Origin: Atopobiaceae bacterium UBA7016
GTDB lineage: Bacteria; Actinomycetota; Coriobacteriia; Coriobacteriales; Atopobiaceae
Direction of reading: 5' to 3'
Assembly: GCA_002449555.1 (NCBI GenBank)
Contig: DJXA01000167.1
Coordinates: forward strand, 1 to 13,740
DNA length: 13,740 nucleotides
Every line of letters starts with the position of its first letter. Position 1 is the first letter of the stretch. The notes under the pieces are model-generated. The model did not search any database, was not told the DNA's origin, and saw only the letters and a program-made list of their open reading frames with translations. Both the position numbers and the translations under genes were made by a program. Of the stretch, positions 1 through 6,823 are shown piece by piece.

Positions 1-2015
1 GCCACGCCGTCCTCGCCATAATCGAGGCTGCTCTTCCAGGGGTTGCACATCTCCTGGTACCAGCGTCCGTACACCGAGCCCGTCGCCTTGTCCGCGTTCA
101 CGTCGTAGCCGATGTCGCCCTCGGCAACCTTCAGCAGGTCCTCGGTCGTACCGTCCAGCTCCTTCAACAGGTCGCCGTCCGTGGAGAACCAATAGGCCTT
201 GCCGTCAATGACGCGAGAGCCCGTCACCATGACGCCCTCGGAGTCGAGCCGGTAGCGCTTCTCCTTGTAGGTGATCCATCCCGTCGTAGGCTTGCCCGTC
301 TTGGCGTCGATGTAGTACCAGTCACCGTCGTACTTGGACCAGCCTGACGTGACGCTGCCACCGTACGTGGGGCCGGAGGCCGAAAGCACGCCATCTCCGT
401 TGGCATAGACGCGCGAGCCGTCCTTCAGCGTGACGTAGTCAGAGCGGGCCACGCCGCCCATCGGGGCATAGAAGAAGTAGCGCTTGCCGCCGATGGTCTG
501 CTCCCCCGTCACCGAGACGCCCTTGGCGTCAAAGTAGTAGATGGTCACGCCGGTGCTCCACCAGCCAGTACGCACGGCGCACGAGCCGTCCGTGCGATAC
601 CAGTGGCCGCCGTTCTCCACCCACGCGTTAGCAGGGCACGAGCCGTCGGCGCGGGCGATGTAGGTCTTGCCGTCAGCAGAGAAGAGCTCGCCTTGCTTCA
701 TGAGCCCCGTCTTGTCGAAGTAGTACCAGATGCCCGCGATCTTGTTCCATCCGGTGGCCAGCGTTCCACCGGTTGTGTAATACCAGCCTTTTGCCGTCTT
801 GCTCCATGAGCCAGCGGCAATCGAACCAGAAGACGTCGCAAGGTAAGTCTTTCCATCAACCGTAAAGGACTCGCCCTGCTTCATGACCTTGGTTGTTGGG
901 TCGAGGTAGTACGTGACGCCGCTCAAAGTCACCCAGCCGGACCTGCAGGCGCACGAGCTGTCGGTGAGGTACCAGACACCGCCAACCTCGACCCATGCGC
1001 TTGCGGGGCACGCGCCCGATGCCTTGGCCACATACGTCTTGCCCGACACCGCGAACGTCTTGCCGTGAACCATAGCCTTGGTCTTTGGATCGAGGTAGTA
1101 CCACACGCCGCCAGACCTCGCCCACCCAGATTTGCAAGCACACGAACTATCAGTGAGATACCACTCCGAACCCACCTTTACCCATGCTTTAGAGGGACAG
1201 GCACCAGACGCGTTTGCAACGTACGTCTTGCCACCAACTTCAAAGGTCTCGTTCTCCCTCATAGTCTTGGTTTGTGGATCAAGGTAGTACCATGTGCCGC
1301 CAAGCTTTACCCATCCCACGCGGCAGGCACACGAGCTGTCGGTGAGGTACCATGCCGCGCCTGCCTTCACCCACTGGCCTGCGGGGCAGGCGCCAGACGC
1401 GGTGGCCACATACGTCTTGCCCGAGACCACAAACGTCTCGTTGCACTTCATGGCACCGGTGGAGCTGTCGAGGTAGTACCACACGCCGTTCAGACGCTGC
1501 CAGCCATGAGCGGCATTCTTGCCGTCCGAGCTCCAATACCAGACACCATCCGGACCCTGGTTCCAGCCCTTTTTCGAGATGACGCTCTTCGTTTCGGCGC
1601 TCGTCAGCATCAGGACGTCGTCCGCATTCACGGAAGCGGCCTCCAGAACGGCAGGCTCATCCTCAGCTGCGGGCGTGTCCACCACTGCCGCGCCATCATC
1701 GACCAGGGCGGCTTCGTCCGCGTTCGGCTCTTCCGCATGAGCGGGTTCGACAACCGTCGCCCCTTCCACTGCGGCCTCTGCAGCAACAGATGCCTCCGAG
1801 GTCTCGCCGGCCTCGTCACCATCAACTTCTCCCGATGGCAGCTCCTGCTCCTCTGGAACTTGCCCCTCGTCAACCGCCGCATCCTCGACGGTTTCCGCAA
1901 CCGCGGGCACCTCCGCCTCAGCAGCTGCGGCCTCCTCGGCAAGAGCAGCGTGCGGGACAAGGCACAGCGCCATAGCGCAGGCAAAAAGCATGGTCATACA
2001 CGGTCTCGTTCGCAT
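1..2015 (-). CDS. Secreted wall-binding repeat protein with probable CHAP-type amidase domain (3' end outside window)
   Basis: Probable secreted peptidoglycan hydrolase; 671 complete codons are visible and the frame runs off the window. Residues 1-26 form a signal peptide (hydrophobic core, likely cut after PHAALA). Residues 27-130 are an Ala/Glu-rich acidic linker. Aromatic wall-binding repeats (GW...G.WYYLD type) fill about 150-615. Within them, three 63-residue modules (192-380) each carry an SGACP cysteine and a TDSSCAC cysteine pair. From about 622 the sequence changes to a hydrolase-like start (LLKVAEGDIGYD, then YGRWYQEM), which resembles the beginning of CHAP/amidase domains. The expected catalytic Cys would lie just past the edge, so the enzyme class is inferred. 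I chose the ATG at 2015 because GGAGG lies 3 nt upstream; in-frame ATGs at 2033 and 1997 are alternatives. The gene sits 48 nt downstream of a paralogue with an NlpC/P60 domain. Confidence 0.85.
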   Translation of the reverse strand, partial: MRTRPCMTMLFACAMALCLVPHAALAEEAAAAEAEVPAVAETVEDAAVDEGQVPEEQELPSGEVDGDEAGETSEASVAAEAAVEGATVVEPAHAEEPNADEAALVDDGAAVVDTPAAEDEPAVLEAASVNADDVLMLTSAETKSVISKKGWNQGPDGVWYWSSDGKNAAHGWQRLNGVWYYLDSSTGAMKCNETFVVSGKTYVATASGACPAGQWVKAGAAWYLTDSSCACRVGWVKLGGTWYYLDPQTKTMRENETFEVGGKTYVANASGACPSKAWVKVGSEWYLTDSSCACKSGWARSGGVWYYLDPKTKAMVHGKTFAVSGKTYVAKASGACPASAWVEVGGVWYLTDSSCACRSGWVTLSGVTYYLDPTTKVMKQGESFTVDGKTYLATSSGSIAAGSWSKTAKGWYYTTGGTLATGWNKIAGIWYYFDKTGLMKQGELFSADGKTYIARADGSCPANAWVENGGHWYRTDGSCAVRTGWWSTGVTIYYFDAKGVSVTGEQTIGGKRYFFYAPMGGVARSDYVTLKDGSRVYANGDGVLSASGPTYGGSVTSGWSKYDGDWYYIDAKTGKPTTGWITYKEKRYRLDSEGVMVTGSRVIDGKAYWFSTDGDLLKELDGTTEDLLKVAEGDIGYDVNADKATGSVYGRWYQEMCNPWKSSLDYGEDGV
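876..1442 (-). repeat. Three tandem 189-bp coding repeats (63-residue wall-binding modules)
   Basis: The conserved Phe of the ETF/KTF/ESF motif recurs at residues 195, 258, 321 and 384 of the encoded protein, an exact 63-residue (189-bp) period. Each of the three complete modules has the order ETF..GKTYVA.ASGACP..WV..G..WYLTDSSCAC..GW....G..YYLDP.T. A fourth, diverged copy follows and lacks both cysteine sites. The array is in frame, so it is protein repeat structure and not an intergenic element. The same module and period occur in the neighbouring gene at 2871-3437. Confidence 0.85.
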
Positions 2016-2018
2016 AGG

Positions 2019-2023
2019 CCTCC
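2019..2023 (-). promoter_or_regulatory. Ribosome binding site for the 1-2015 gene
   Basis: GGAGG on the minus strand lies 3 nt before the ATG at 2015. This spacing is short, but it is the only good Shine-Dalgarno match near the candidate starts, and it argues against the in-frame ATG at 2033. Confidence 0.45.
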
Positions 2024-2039
2024 GATCACACATATGGTT

Positions 2040-2063
2040 GGGCAGCACCTGCAGCGTCTGCCC
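2040..2063 (-). other. Inverted repeat just after the stop codon of the NlpC/P60 gene
   Basis: Arms GGGCAG and CTGCCC (6 bp) enclose a 12-nt loop, immediately after the TAA at 2064-2066. There is no following T-run, so it is not a convincing intrinsic terminator. It may be a small intercistronic hairpin between the two paralogues, or chance. Confidence 0.25.
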
Positions 2064-4163
2064 TTAGAAGATGGGGCTACCGCCTCCCACAAAGCCCGAC
2101 TGGTACACACTGCGCTTCGAGACGCCGTAGCCAGGGAACGCATCGATCATCTGGGAGCCGCCCACGTACACGCCCACGTGGCCCGTATGCCACTTGTCGT
2201 TGATGGGCGAGAAGAACACGAGGTCGCCAGGGTTGAGGTTAGCGACGTTGGTGGTCCAGTTGCCACGCTTCTCGACCCACCACATCTGGCTGTATTCCTT
2301 GTTGTTCTCGTTCCAGTAGTAGGAGTAGTAGCCCTGCTTGCGCGGCACGGTATAGCCGGCTTCCTTATAACACCAGTACGAGAAGCCCGAGCAGTTGAAG
2401 GCAACGTCCTTCTCGTAGTAGTCGTTTGCCTCGGTGTAGGCGGCGCCAATCTGCGAGTACGCGGCGTTCACAATGGCCTTGCGGACCGACTCGACGTCAA
2501 TCCATGCGCCGCTGTCATCGAAGTACTCCTTCTTGCCGTTGATGGTGCGCTCGCCCGTCACCATCACGCCGTTGGAGTCAAACCAGTACCAGGTGCCGCT
2601 CACCTTCAACCAGCCCGTGGTGGCCTTGCCGTTGGAATCGATGTAGTACCACTTCGAGCCGTCCTTGATCCAGCCGCTCGCACGCGACCCGTCAGGGTTG
2701 TAGTACACGCCGTCCTTGCGATACACGCCGCCCAGCGAGCCGTCGGCATTGGCATAGCGCTCGGTACCGTCGGAGAGCTTCACGAAGCGGTTTGCCGCCA
2801 TGGCGCCACTGGAGGTGAGGAAGTAGCTCTTCCCGCCGGACTGGATGAGGCCCGTCTGCATCTTGCCCTGCACGCCGGCCTTATCCTTGGTGGGGCTCAG
2901 GTAGTACCACGTAGAACCGTCAAGCGCCCAGCCCGTGCGTGCGGCACACGAGGAGTCCGTGAGGTACCAGTCCTTCCCCACCTTGACCCAAGCGTTGGCG
3001 GGGCAGGCGCCCGAGGCGTTGGCCACGTAGGTCTTGCCGCCCACCACAAACGCGGTGTCGCTCTTCATCACGCCGGTCTTTGGGTCGAGGTAGTACCACA
3101 CCGAACCCGACTGGGCCCAGCCGGTACGCACCGCGCAGTACCCATTGGTGAGATACCACGAGTTCTTGATCTGCACCCAGCCGTTCACCGGGCAGGCGCC
3201 CGAGGCGTTGGCAACGTAGGTGGAATTGCCTACCTTGAAGGTCTCGTTGCACTTCATGACGCCCGTCTTGGTGTCCAGGTAGTACCACGTGCCACCCTTT
3301 TCCACCCAGCCAAAACGGCACGCCGAGGACGCATCGGTCAGGTACCAAGCGTTACCAAGCTTGACCCATGCGTTTGCCGGGCAGGCGCCCGACGTCTGCG
3401 CCACGTAGCGCGCACCATCGGCCACAAAGCTCTCGTTGCACTTCATGATGCCCGTGGCGGTGTCGAAGTAGTACCACACGCCGCTAATCTTCTGCCATCC
3501 CGTGGACGCGACGGACTCGCCGGTCAGGTAGTACCAGGTGCTGCCGATGCTCTTCCAGCCGGTGCCCGTCACGCGGGAGCCGTCCTCGGCAAAGAGCGCC
3601 AGCTTGCCCGACACCGCATGCGTCGCGGCGCTCACCATGAGGCCCGTCTCGTCATCCAGGTAATAGTTCTTCCCAGCAATCTTCTGATAGCCGGTGAGCT
3701 TCGCGCCGTCGCGGTAGTAGACGTAGCCCTTCTTGCCGCCCTTGACGGCCTCAGTGGCCCACCCGTCGGCATGCTTCGCCGTAGCGTCTTCCGCAGCAGC
3801 CTCGAGCTGCACCTCGTCCTCTGCAGGCTCGGCGGCCTCCTCCGAGACACTGTCCTCAGACGCAGGCTCCTCCGTTGCCGCTTCAGCCTCAGCGTCCGCC
3901 GGCGCTGCCGCCTCATCCTCGGGCGTCGTCGCTTCCGGCCCCTGCTCCGCAGGCTCCGTCGCCACCTCCTCGGCAGCGGCCTCGGATGCGTTTTCCTCGA
4001 CGGGCGAAGCCTCTTCGACAACCGCAGCCTCCTCGGCAGCGGCACTTGCGATGACCTCATCGGTAGCAACGTCCGCCTCGGCCAGTGCAACGGACGGCAC
4101 GGCAAAGGTCGCAAGGGCAAGGGTGAGCGCGCACAGCGACGCTCCGATTCTCTGGTGAATCAT
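2064..4163 (-). CDS. Secreted NlpC/P60 peptidoglycan hydrolase with wall-binding repeats
   Basis: A 699-residue secreted cell-wall endopeptidase. Residues 1-28 are a signal peptide ending VALA. Residues 29-130 are a strongly acidic Ala/Glu/Pro linker. Aromatic repeats of the choline/glucan-binding type run from about 135 to 555 and should anchor the enzyme to a wall polymer. An NlpC/P60 domain occupies about 560-699: the catalytic Cys is C591 in FNCSGF, followed by PGDLVFF and the His H662 in GHVGVYVG; the third active-site position is probably D674 (MIDAF), where many relatives have His. Members of this family cleave peptide stems of peptidoglycan, often at gamma-D-Glu linkages; the bond cut here is not determinable. 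The start is an ATG with GGAG 5 nt upstream. There is no LPXTG motif, so retention probably depends on the repeats. The downstream neighbour is a paralogue with a different C-terminal domain. Confidence 0.93.
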   Translation of the reverse strand: MIHQRIGASLCALTLALATFAVPSVALAEADVATDEVIASAAAEEAAVVEEASPVEENASEAAAEEVATEPAEQGPEATTPEDEAAAPADAEAEAATEEPASEDSVSEEAAEPAEDEVQLEAAAEDATAKHADGWATEAVKGGKKGYVYYRDGAKLTGYQKIAGKNYYLDDETGLMVSAATHAVSGKLALFAEDGSRVTGTGWKSIGSTWYYLTGESVASTGWQKISGVWYYFDTATGIMKCNESFVADGARYVAQTSGACPANAWVKLGNAWYLTDASSACRFGWVEKGGTWYYLDTKTGVMKCNETFKVGNSTYVANASGACPVNGWVQIKNSWYLTNGYCAVRTGWAQSGSVWYYLDPKTGVMKSDTAFVVGGKTYVANASGACPANAWVKVGKDWYLTDSSCAARTGWALDGSTWYYLSPTKDKAGVQGKMQTGLIQSGGKSYFLTSSGAMAANRFVKLSDGTERYANADGSLGGVYRKDGVYYNPDGSRASGWIKDGSKWYYIDSNGKATTGWLKVSGTWYWFDSNGVMVTGERTINGKKEYFDDSGAWIDVESVRKAIVNAAYSQIGAAYTEANDYYEKDVAFNCSGFSYWCYKEAGYTVPRKQGYYSYYWNENNKEYSQMWWVEKRGNWTTNVANLNPGDLVFFSPINDKWHTGHVGVYVGGSQMIDAFPGYGVSKRSVYQSGFVGGGSPIF
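2871..3437 (-). repeat. Three tandem 189-bp coding repeats in the NlpC/P60 protein
   Basis: Modules at residues 243-305, 306-368 and 369-431 keep the same 63-residue period as the neighbouring gene (Phe at 246, 309 and 372). Each has one Cys in SGACP (261, 324, 387) and one 19-21 residues later (282, 343, 406). In the first module the second Cys is displaced by two residues (TDASSACR rather than TDSSCA). Confidence 0.85.
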
Positions 4164-4211
4164 ACGTGCTCCAAAGGACAGCGAACCTGTCTAGTCCAGT
4201 GAATTATCCTC

Positions 4212-4240
4212 TGTATAGGAGCGCTTCACGAAGAACGCAA
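4212..4240 (-). promoter_or_regulatory. Possible promoter of the NlpC/P60 gene
   Basis: The 90-nt gap after recO contains TTGCGT (minus strand, 4235-4240), a 17-nt spacer and TATACA (4212-4217). An alternative -10 is GATAAT at 4203-4208, which lacks a good -35. Either would give a leader of about 35-45 nt. The matches are partial, so this is a suggestion only. A 5-bp hairpin (GACAG/CTGTC, 4177-4191) lies just upstream of the ribosome binding site. Confidence 0.35.
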
Positions 4241-4252
4241 CTCTTACGTAAC

Positions 4253-5002
4253 TCACACGCTGAGGTAGAACTCCATAGCGCGGAGGCGTGCGTCGAGGTG
4301 CGTCGCGGCCCAACGGTGCGCAAAGCCGACGAGCTCCGACGTGGTGGCCACGTCGCAGCTCTGTGCGAGCAGGTCGTCGAAGGTCATCTGCACCAGCGCC
4401 TGAATCCAGCGCAGGAAGGACGGGCTGACCTCGTTCGCGTCGGCCAGGTCCTTCGCACAGCTTGCGCAGACAGCGCCGCCGGCCGCCACCGACAGAAACG
4501 TCACGTCTGCGTCACCGCAGAGCACACACGACCCAACCTGCGGGCGCCACCCGCCGTGCGCCAACACCTTGATGACGTATGCCGCCACCACGAGGTCAAG
4601 CCGTGCCTGGTCAGGCGCCTCCTCGCACGCTCGCAGCGCCCGCGCGCATACCGGATACAGAAACGGGTCCTCGGCCTCGGCAAAGCAGGTGAGCCGTGCG
4701 ACCTCGCAGATGGCTGACGCGGCGCTCACGCGCTCGATGCTCCCCCGAATGTGGCCATGCGCGTCGGCTACCGAGGCCTCCGCCACCACGTCGAGGTTGC
4801 GGCCCCGTGCCAGCAGGAAGTCCGTCTCGCAGAAGAGCTCCGAACGCGCCGCGAGACGGCCGCCCGGCTTGCGGCCACCCTTTGCCACGGCGCGCAGCTC
4901 CGCGCCGCTTTCGGAAAGCAGCGTCAGGATGAGGTCTTGCTCTGCGAGGGGCGTACGGTCAAGCACGACGGCCTTGGCTCGGTACGTCTTCCTGCCAGGC
5001 AA
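4253..5002 (-). CDS. recO: DNA repair protein RecO
   Basis: A 249-residue RecO, which with RecF/RecR loads RecA onto SSB-coated single-stranded DNA and anneals strands in RecFOR recombinational repair; cytoplasmic. The N-terminal OB-fold signature is clear (TYRAKAVVL, then LLSESGAELRAVAKGGRK). The central zinc-binding site is intact, with C159-x2-C162 and C179-x2-C182 (SCVLC and VCASC). Length is normal for the family. The start is TTG: it is preceded 6 nt upstream by GGGGGAG, and an in-frame TAG (the era stop) two codons upstream excludes any earlier start. The next in-frame GTG would remove the first strand of the OB fold. It is the last gene of the phoH-ybeY-dgkA-era-recO run and lies one codon after era, so it is probably translationally coupled to it. 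Confidence 0.95.
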   Translation of the reverse strand: MPGRKTYRAKAVVLDRTPLAEQDLILTLLSESGAELRAVAKGGRKPGGRLAARSELFCETDFLLARGRNLDVVAEASVADAHGHIRGSIERVSAASAICEVARLTCFAEAEDPFLYPVCARALRACEEAPDQARLDLVVAAYVIKVLAHGGWRPQVGSCVLCGDADVTFLSVAAGGAVCASCAKDLADANEVSPSFLRWIQALVQMTFDDLLAQSCDVATTSELVGFAHRWAATHLDARLRAMEFYLSV

Positions 5003-5005
5003 CGC

Positions 5006-5920
5006 CTACTCCCCCGCGTCGTAGCCGAGGCGGCGGATCTCGTTCTGGTCGCGGCGCCACTCAGGCTGCACGCGCACCTCAAGGTCGAGGTAGATATTGG
5101 TGCCGAAGAGATACTCGATGTCCTTGCGCGCCTCGATGCCGATCTTCTTGATCATCTGGCCGCCCTTGCCGATGACGATGGCCTTCTGGCCTGCGCGTTC
5201 CACCATGATGGTAGCGCGGATGGAGCCGTGGCCGTCCTTTGCCCACGTTACCTCATCGCAGCGCACCGCAACCGAGTGCGGCACCTCCTGGCGGCAGTTG
5301 AGCAGCACCTTCTCGCGGATGTACTCGCTGATGAGCTCCTCGTCCGTGGCGTCGGTGGCCATGTCATCAGGGAACCACTTCGGGCCCTCAGGCAGGTGCT
5401 CGGAGACGATGCTCACGAAGGCGTCCACGTTGAAGCCCGCCGACGCCGACACCACCAGCTCGTCGTCAAAGTGCATAAGGGCGCGGGCTGCCTCCAGCTG
5501 CGCGGAGACCTGCTCGGGCGTGGCGATGTCCGCCTTGGTAATGACCAGCAGCTTGAAGGGCGCGGGAGACGCCTCCACGTGCTTGGCCACCCACTCGTCA
5601 CCGCGGCCCACCGGCCGCGTTGCGTCGATGAGAAAGGCCGCCACGTCTACGTCTGCCAGCTCGCCGAGAGCAGCCTTGTTCAGCTCCTTGCCCAGCGCGT
5701 CCTTGGGCTTGTGCAGGCCCGGGGTGTCCACGATGATGAGCTGCGCGTTGTCGGTGTTGACCACCGCGCGCAAGCGACGACGCGTGGTCTGCGCAACGGG
5801 GCTCGTGATGGCCACCTTCTCGCCCACGCAGGCGTTGACCAGGGTTGACTTGCCCACGCTGGGACGGCCCACCAAGGCCACAAAGCCGCTCTTGAACGGC
5901 TCGCTCGAGGTTTCTGACAT
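5006..5920 (-). CDS. era: GTPase Era, 16S rRNA/30S assembly factor
   Basis: A 304-residue Era-family GTPase that binds the 3' end of 16S rRNA and helps mature the 30S subunit. The G1 P-loop is GRPSVGKST (18-26), G3 is DTPG (65-68) and G5 is SAS (158-160). G4 reads TKAD (128-131) instead of the usual NKxD, a tolerated variant seen in other GTPases. The C-terminal KH RNA-binding domain contains GKGGQMIKKIG (251-261). Full length. The ATG start is supported by AAGGA 7 nt upstream. The upstream lipid kinase gene ends 18 nt before it, and the downstream recO begins one codon after its TAG in the same frame. Co-location with ybeY fits a shared role in ribosome maturation. Confidence 0.97.
   Translation of the reverse strand: MSETSSEPFKSGFVALVGRPSVGKSTLVNACVGEKVAITSPVAQTTRRRLRAVVNTDNAQLIIVDTPGLHKPKDALGKELNKAALGELADVDVAAFLIDATRPVGRGDEWVAKHVEASPAPFKLLVITKADIATPEQVSAQLEAARALMHFDDELVVSASAGFNVDAFVSIVSEHLPEGPKWFPDDMATDATDEELISEYIREKVLLNCRQEVPHSVAVRCDEVTWAKDGHGSIRATIMVERAGQKAIVIGKGGQMIKKIGIEARKDIEYLFGTNIYLDLEVRVQPEWRRDQNEIRRLGYDAGE
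5009..5015 (-). promoter_or_regulatory. Ribosome binding site of recO inside the era end
   Basis: GGGGGAG overlaps the last codons of era and sits 6 nt before the TTG at 5002. It decides the recO start in favour of TTG. Confidence 0.7.
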
Positions 5921-5938
5921 GAATAGTTCCTTTCGGTA

Positions 5939-6316
5939 CTACGTAAAGAACAGGGCGTGCACAAACACGATGATGCCGACGATGGCCACCTGCACGCAGA
6001 GCACCCACACGGCCGCGGCGGCGATGTCCTTCGCCTGGCCTGCCAGCGGGTGGAATTCCGGCGAGACGAGGTCGACGACCTTCTCGATGGCGGTGTTGAG
6101 GAGCTCGGCGGCAATCACCACGCCACAGCAGACGAAGATGATGGCCCAGCTCAGGGGGTCAAGGCCGATCAGCGCACCCGCAATCAGTGCCGCCCCTCCG
6201 GTGGCGAGCATCACCTTGAGATTGCGCTCCTGGCTAAACGCCGTGCGAAAGCCCTGCACGGCAAACAGGAAGCTGCGCCTGAAGGTGGGGTGATTGGGGC
6301 CGCGTCCGGGAATCAT
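5939..6316 (-). CDS. dgkA: DgkA-family lipid kinase (diacylglycerol or undecaprenol kinase)
   Basis: A 125-residue integral membrane kinase of the DgkA family. In Gram-positive bacteria, members mainly phosphorylate undecaprenol, recycling the lipid carrier for wall synthesis; in Escherichia coli the substrate is diacylglycerol. The family signature is present: QERNLKV (29-35) and AELLNTAIEKVVD (70-82), with the expected acidic and Asn residues E71, N74 and E78, then KDIAAAAV (96-103). Three membrane segments fall at about 35-51, 56-73 and 101-122. The ATG at 6316 begins 3 nt after the ybeY stop, so coupling is likely; the gene ends 18 nt before era. Placement next to ybeY and era is common in Gram-positive genomes. 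The substrate cannot be decided from sequence. Confidence 0.92.
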   Translation of the reverse strand: MIPGRGPNHPTFRRSFLFAVQGFRTAFSQERNLKVMLATGGAALIAGALIGLDPLSWAIIFVCCGVVIAAELLNTAIEKVVDLVSPEFHPLAGQAKDIAAAAVWVLCVQVAIVGIIVFVHALFFT

Positions 6317-6319
6317 GGT

Positions 6320-6823
6320 TTACGCATCCTCGCGGTGGCGGGTAATCATGACGTGGTCGAGCGTGCCGTCGGTAGGAATCAGCTTCAGCAGCTCGTCCTC
6401 GCGCGCCTCCATGGCCTCGGCCTCGTCATCTTCCAGGTGGTCATAGCCCAGAAGGTGCAGGAGGCCATGCACGAAGAGCAGGCGCGTCTCATCGGCAGGA
6501 GTGGTCCCAAAGCGGGAGGCCTGGCGCGCGATGTAGCTCGGCGCAAGGAGAATGTCGCCCAGCTCGCAGGGCTCGCCCTCAGCAAGGTCAGGATCGTCGG
6601 GACGTTCGCATTCCAGCGAGATGACGTCGGTGGCCGCGTCTACCTCGCGCCAGTCCAGGTTGGTCTCGCGCATCTCGTCGTCGTCCACATAGGTGACCGA
6701 GACGTAGCAAGGACGCGTCACGCCCTCGGCCGTGAGCACGGCCTCGCAGATGGCTAGGAGCTCATCCTCCGTCAGGGCACCCTCGACGCCCTCGCGAACG
6801 TCAAAGTCAAGGTTAGCGAGCAT
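6320..6823 (-). CDS. ybeY: Endoribonuclease/rRNA maturation factor YbeY
   Basis: A 167-residue YbeY, a zinc-dependent endoribonuclease implicated in 16S rRNA 3'-end maturation and 70S quality control. The defining metal site HGLLHLLGYDH gives H119, H123 and H129, preceded by TDVISLE (65-71) and LGDI (88-91). I chose the ATG at 6823 over longer in-frame starts because GGGGAGG lies 8 nt upstream and the added upstream residues are simply phoH read in another frame with no family similarity. The gene overlaps the end of phoH by 11 nt and is followed 3 nt later by the lipid kinase gene. Confidence 0.95.
   Translation of the reverse strand: MLANLDFDVREGVEGALTEDELLAICEAVLTAEGVTRPCYVSVTYVDDDEMRETNLDWREVDAATDVISLECERPDDPDLAEGEPCELGDILLAPSYIARQASRFGTTPADETRLLFVHGLLHLLGYDHLEDDEAEAMEAREDELLKLIPTDGTLDHVMITRHREDA

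Noticed and set aside
1065..4202. A very long open frame on the plus strand, over 1000 codons, antisense to both wall hydrolases
   Set aside because: It mirrors the codon bias and repeats of the minus-strand genes, which carry signal peptides, repeats and a catalytic domain. The plus-strand product is His/Arg/Ala-rich, has no recognisable domain, and crosses both genes and their spacer.
4751..6757. Several plus-strand open frames opposite recO, era, the lipid kinase gene and ybeY
   Set aside because: The minus-strand products are all clearly recognised conserved proteins; the antisense products show no family features.
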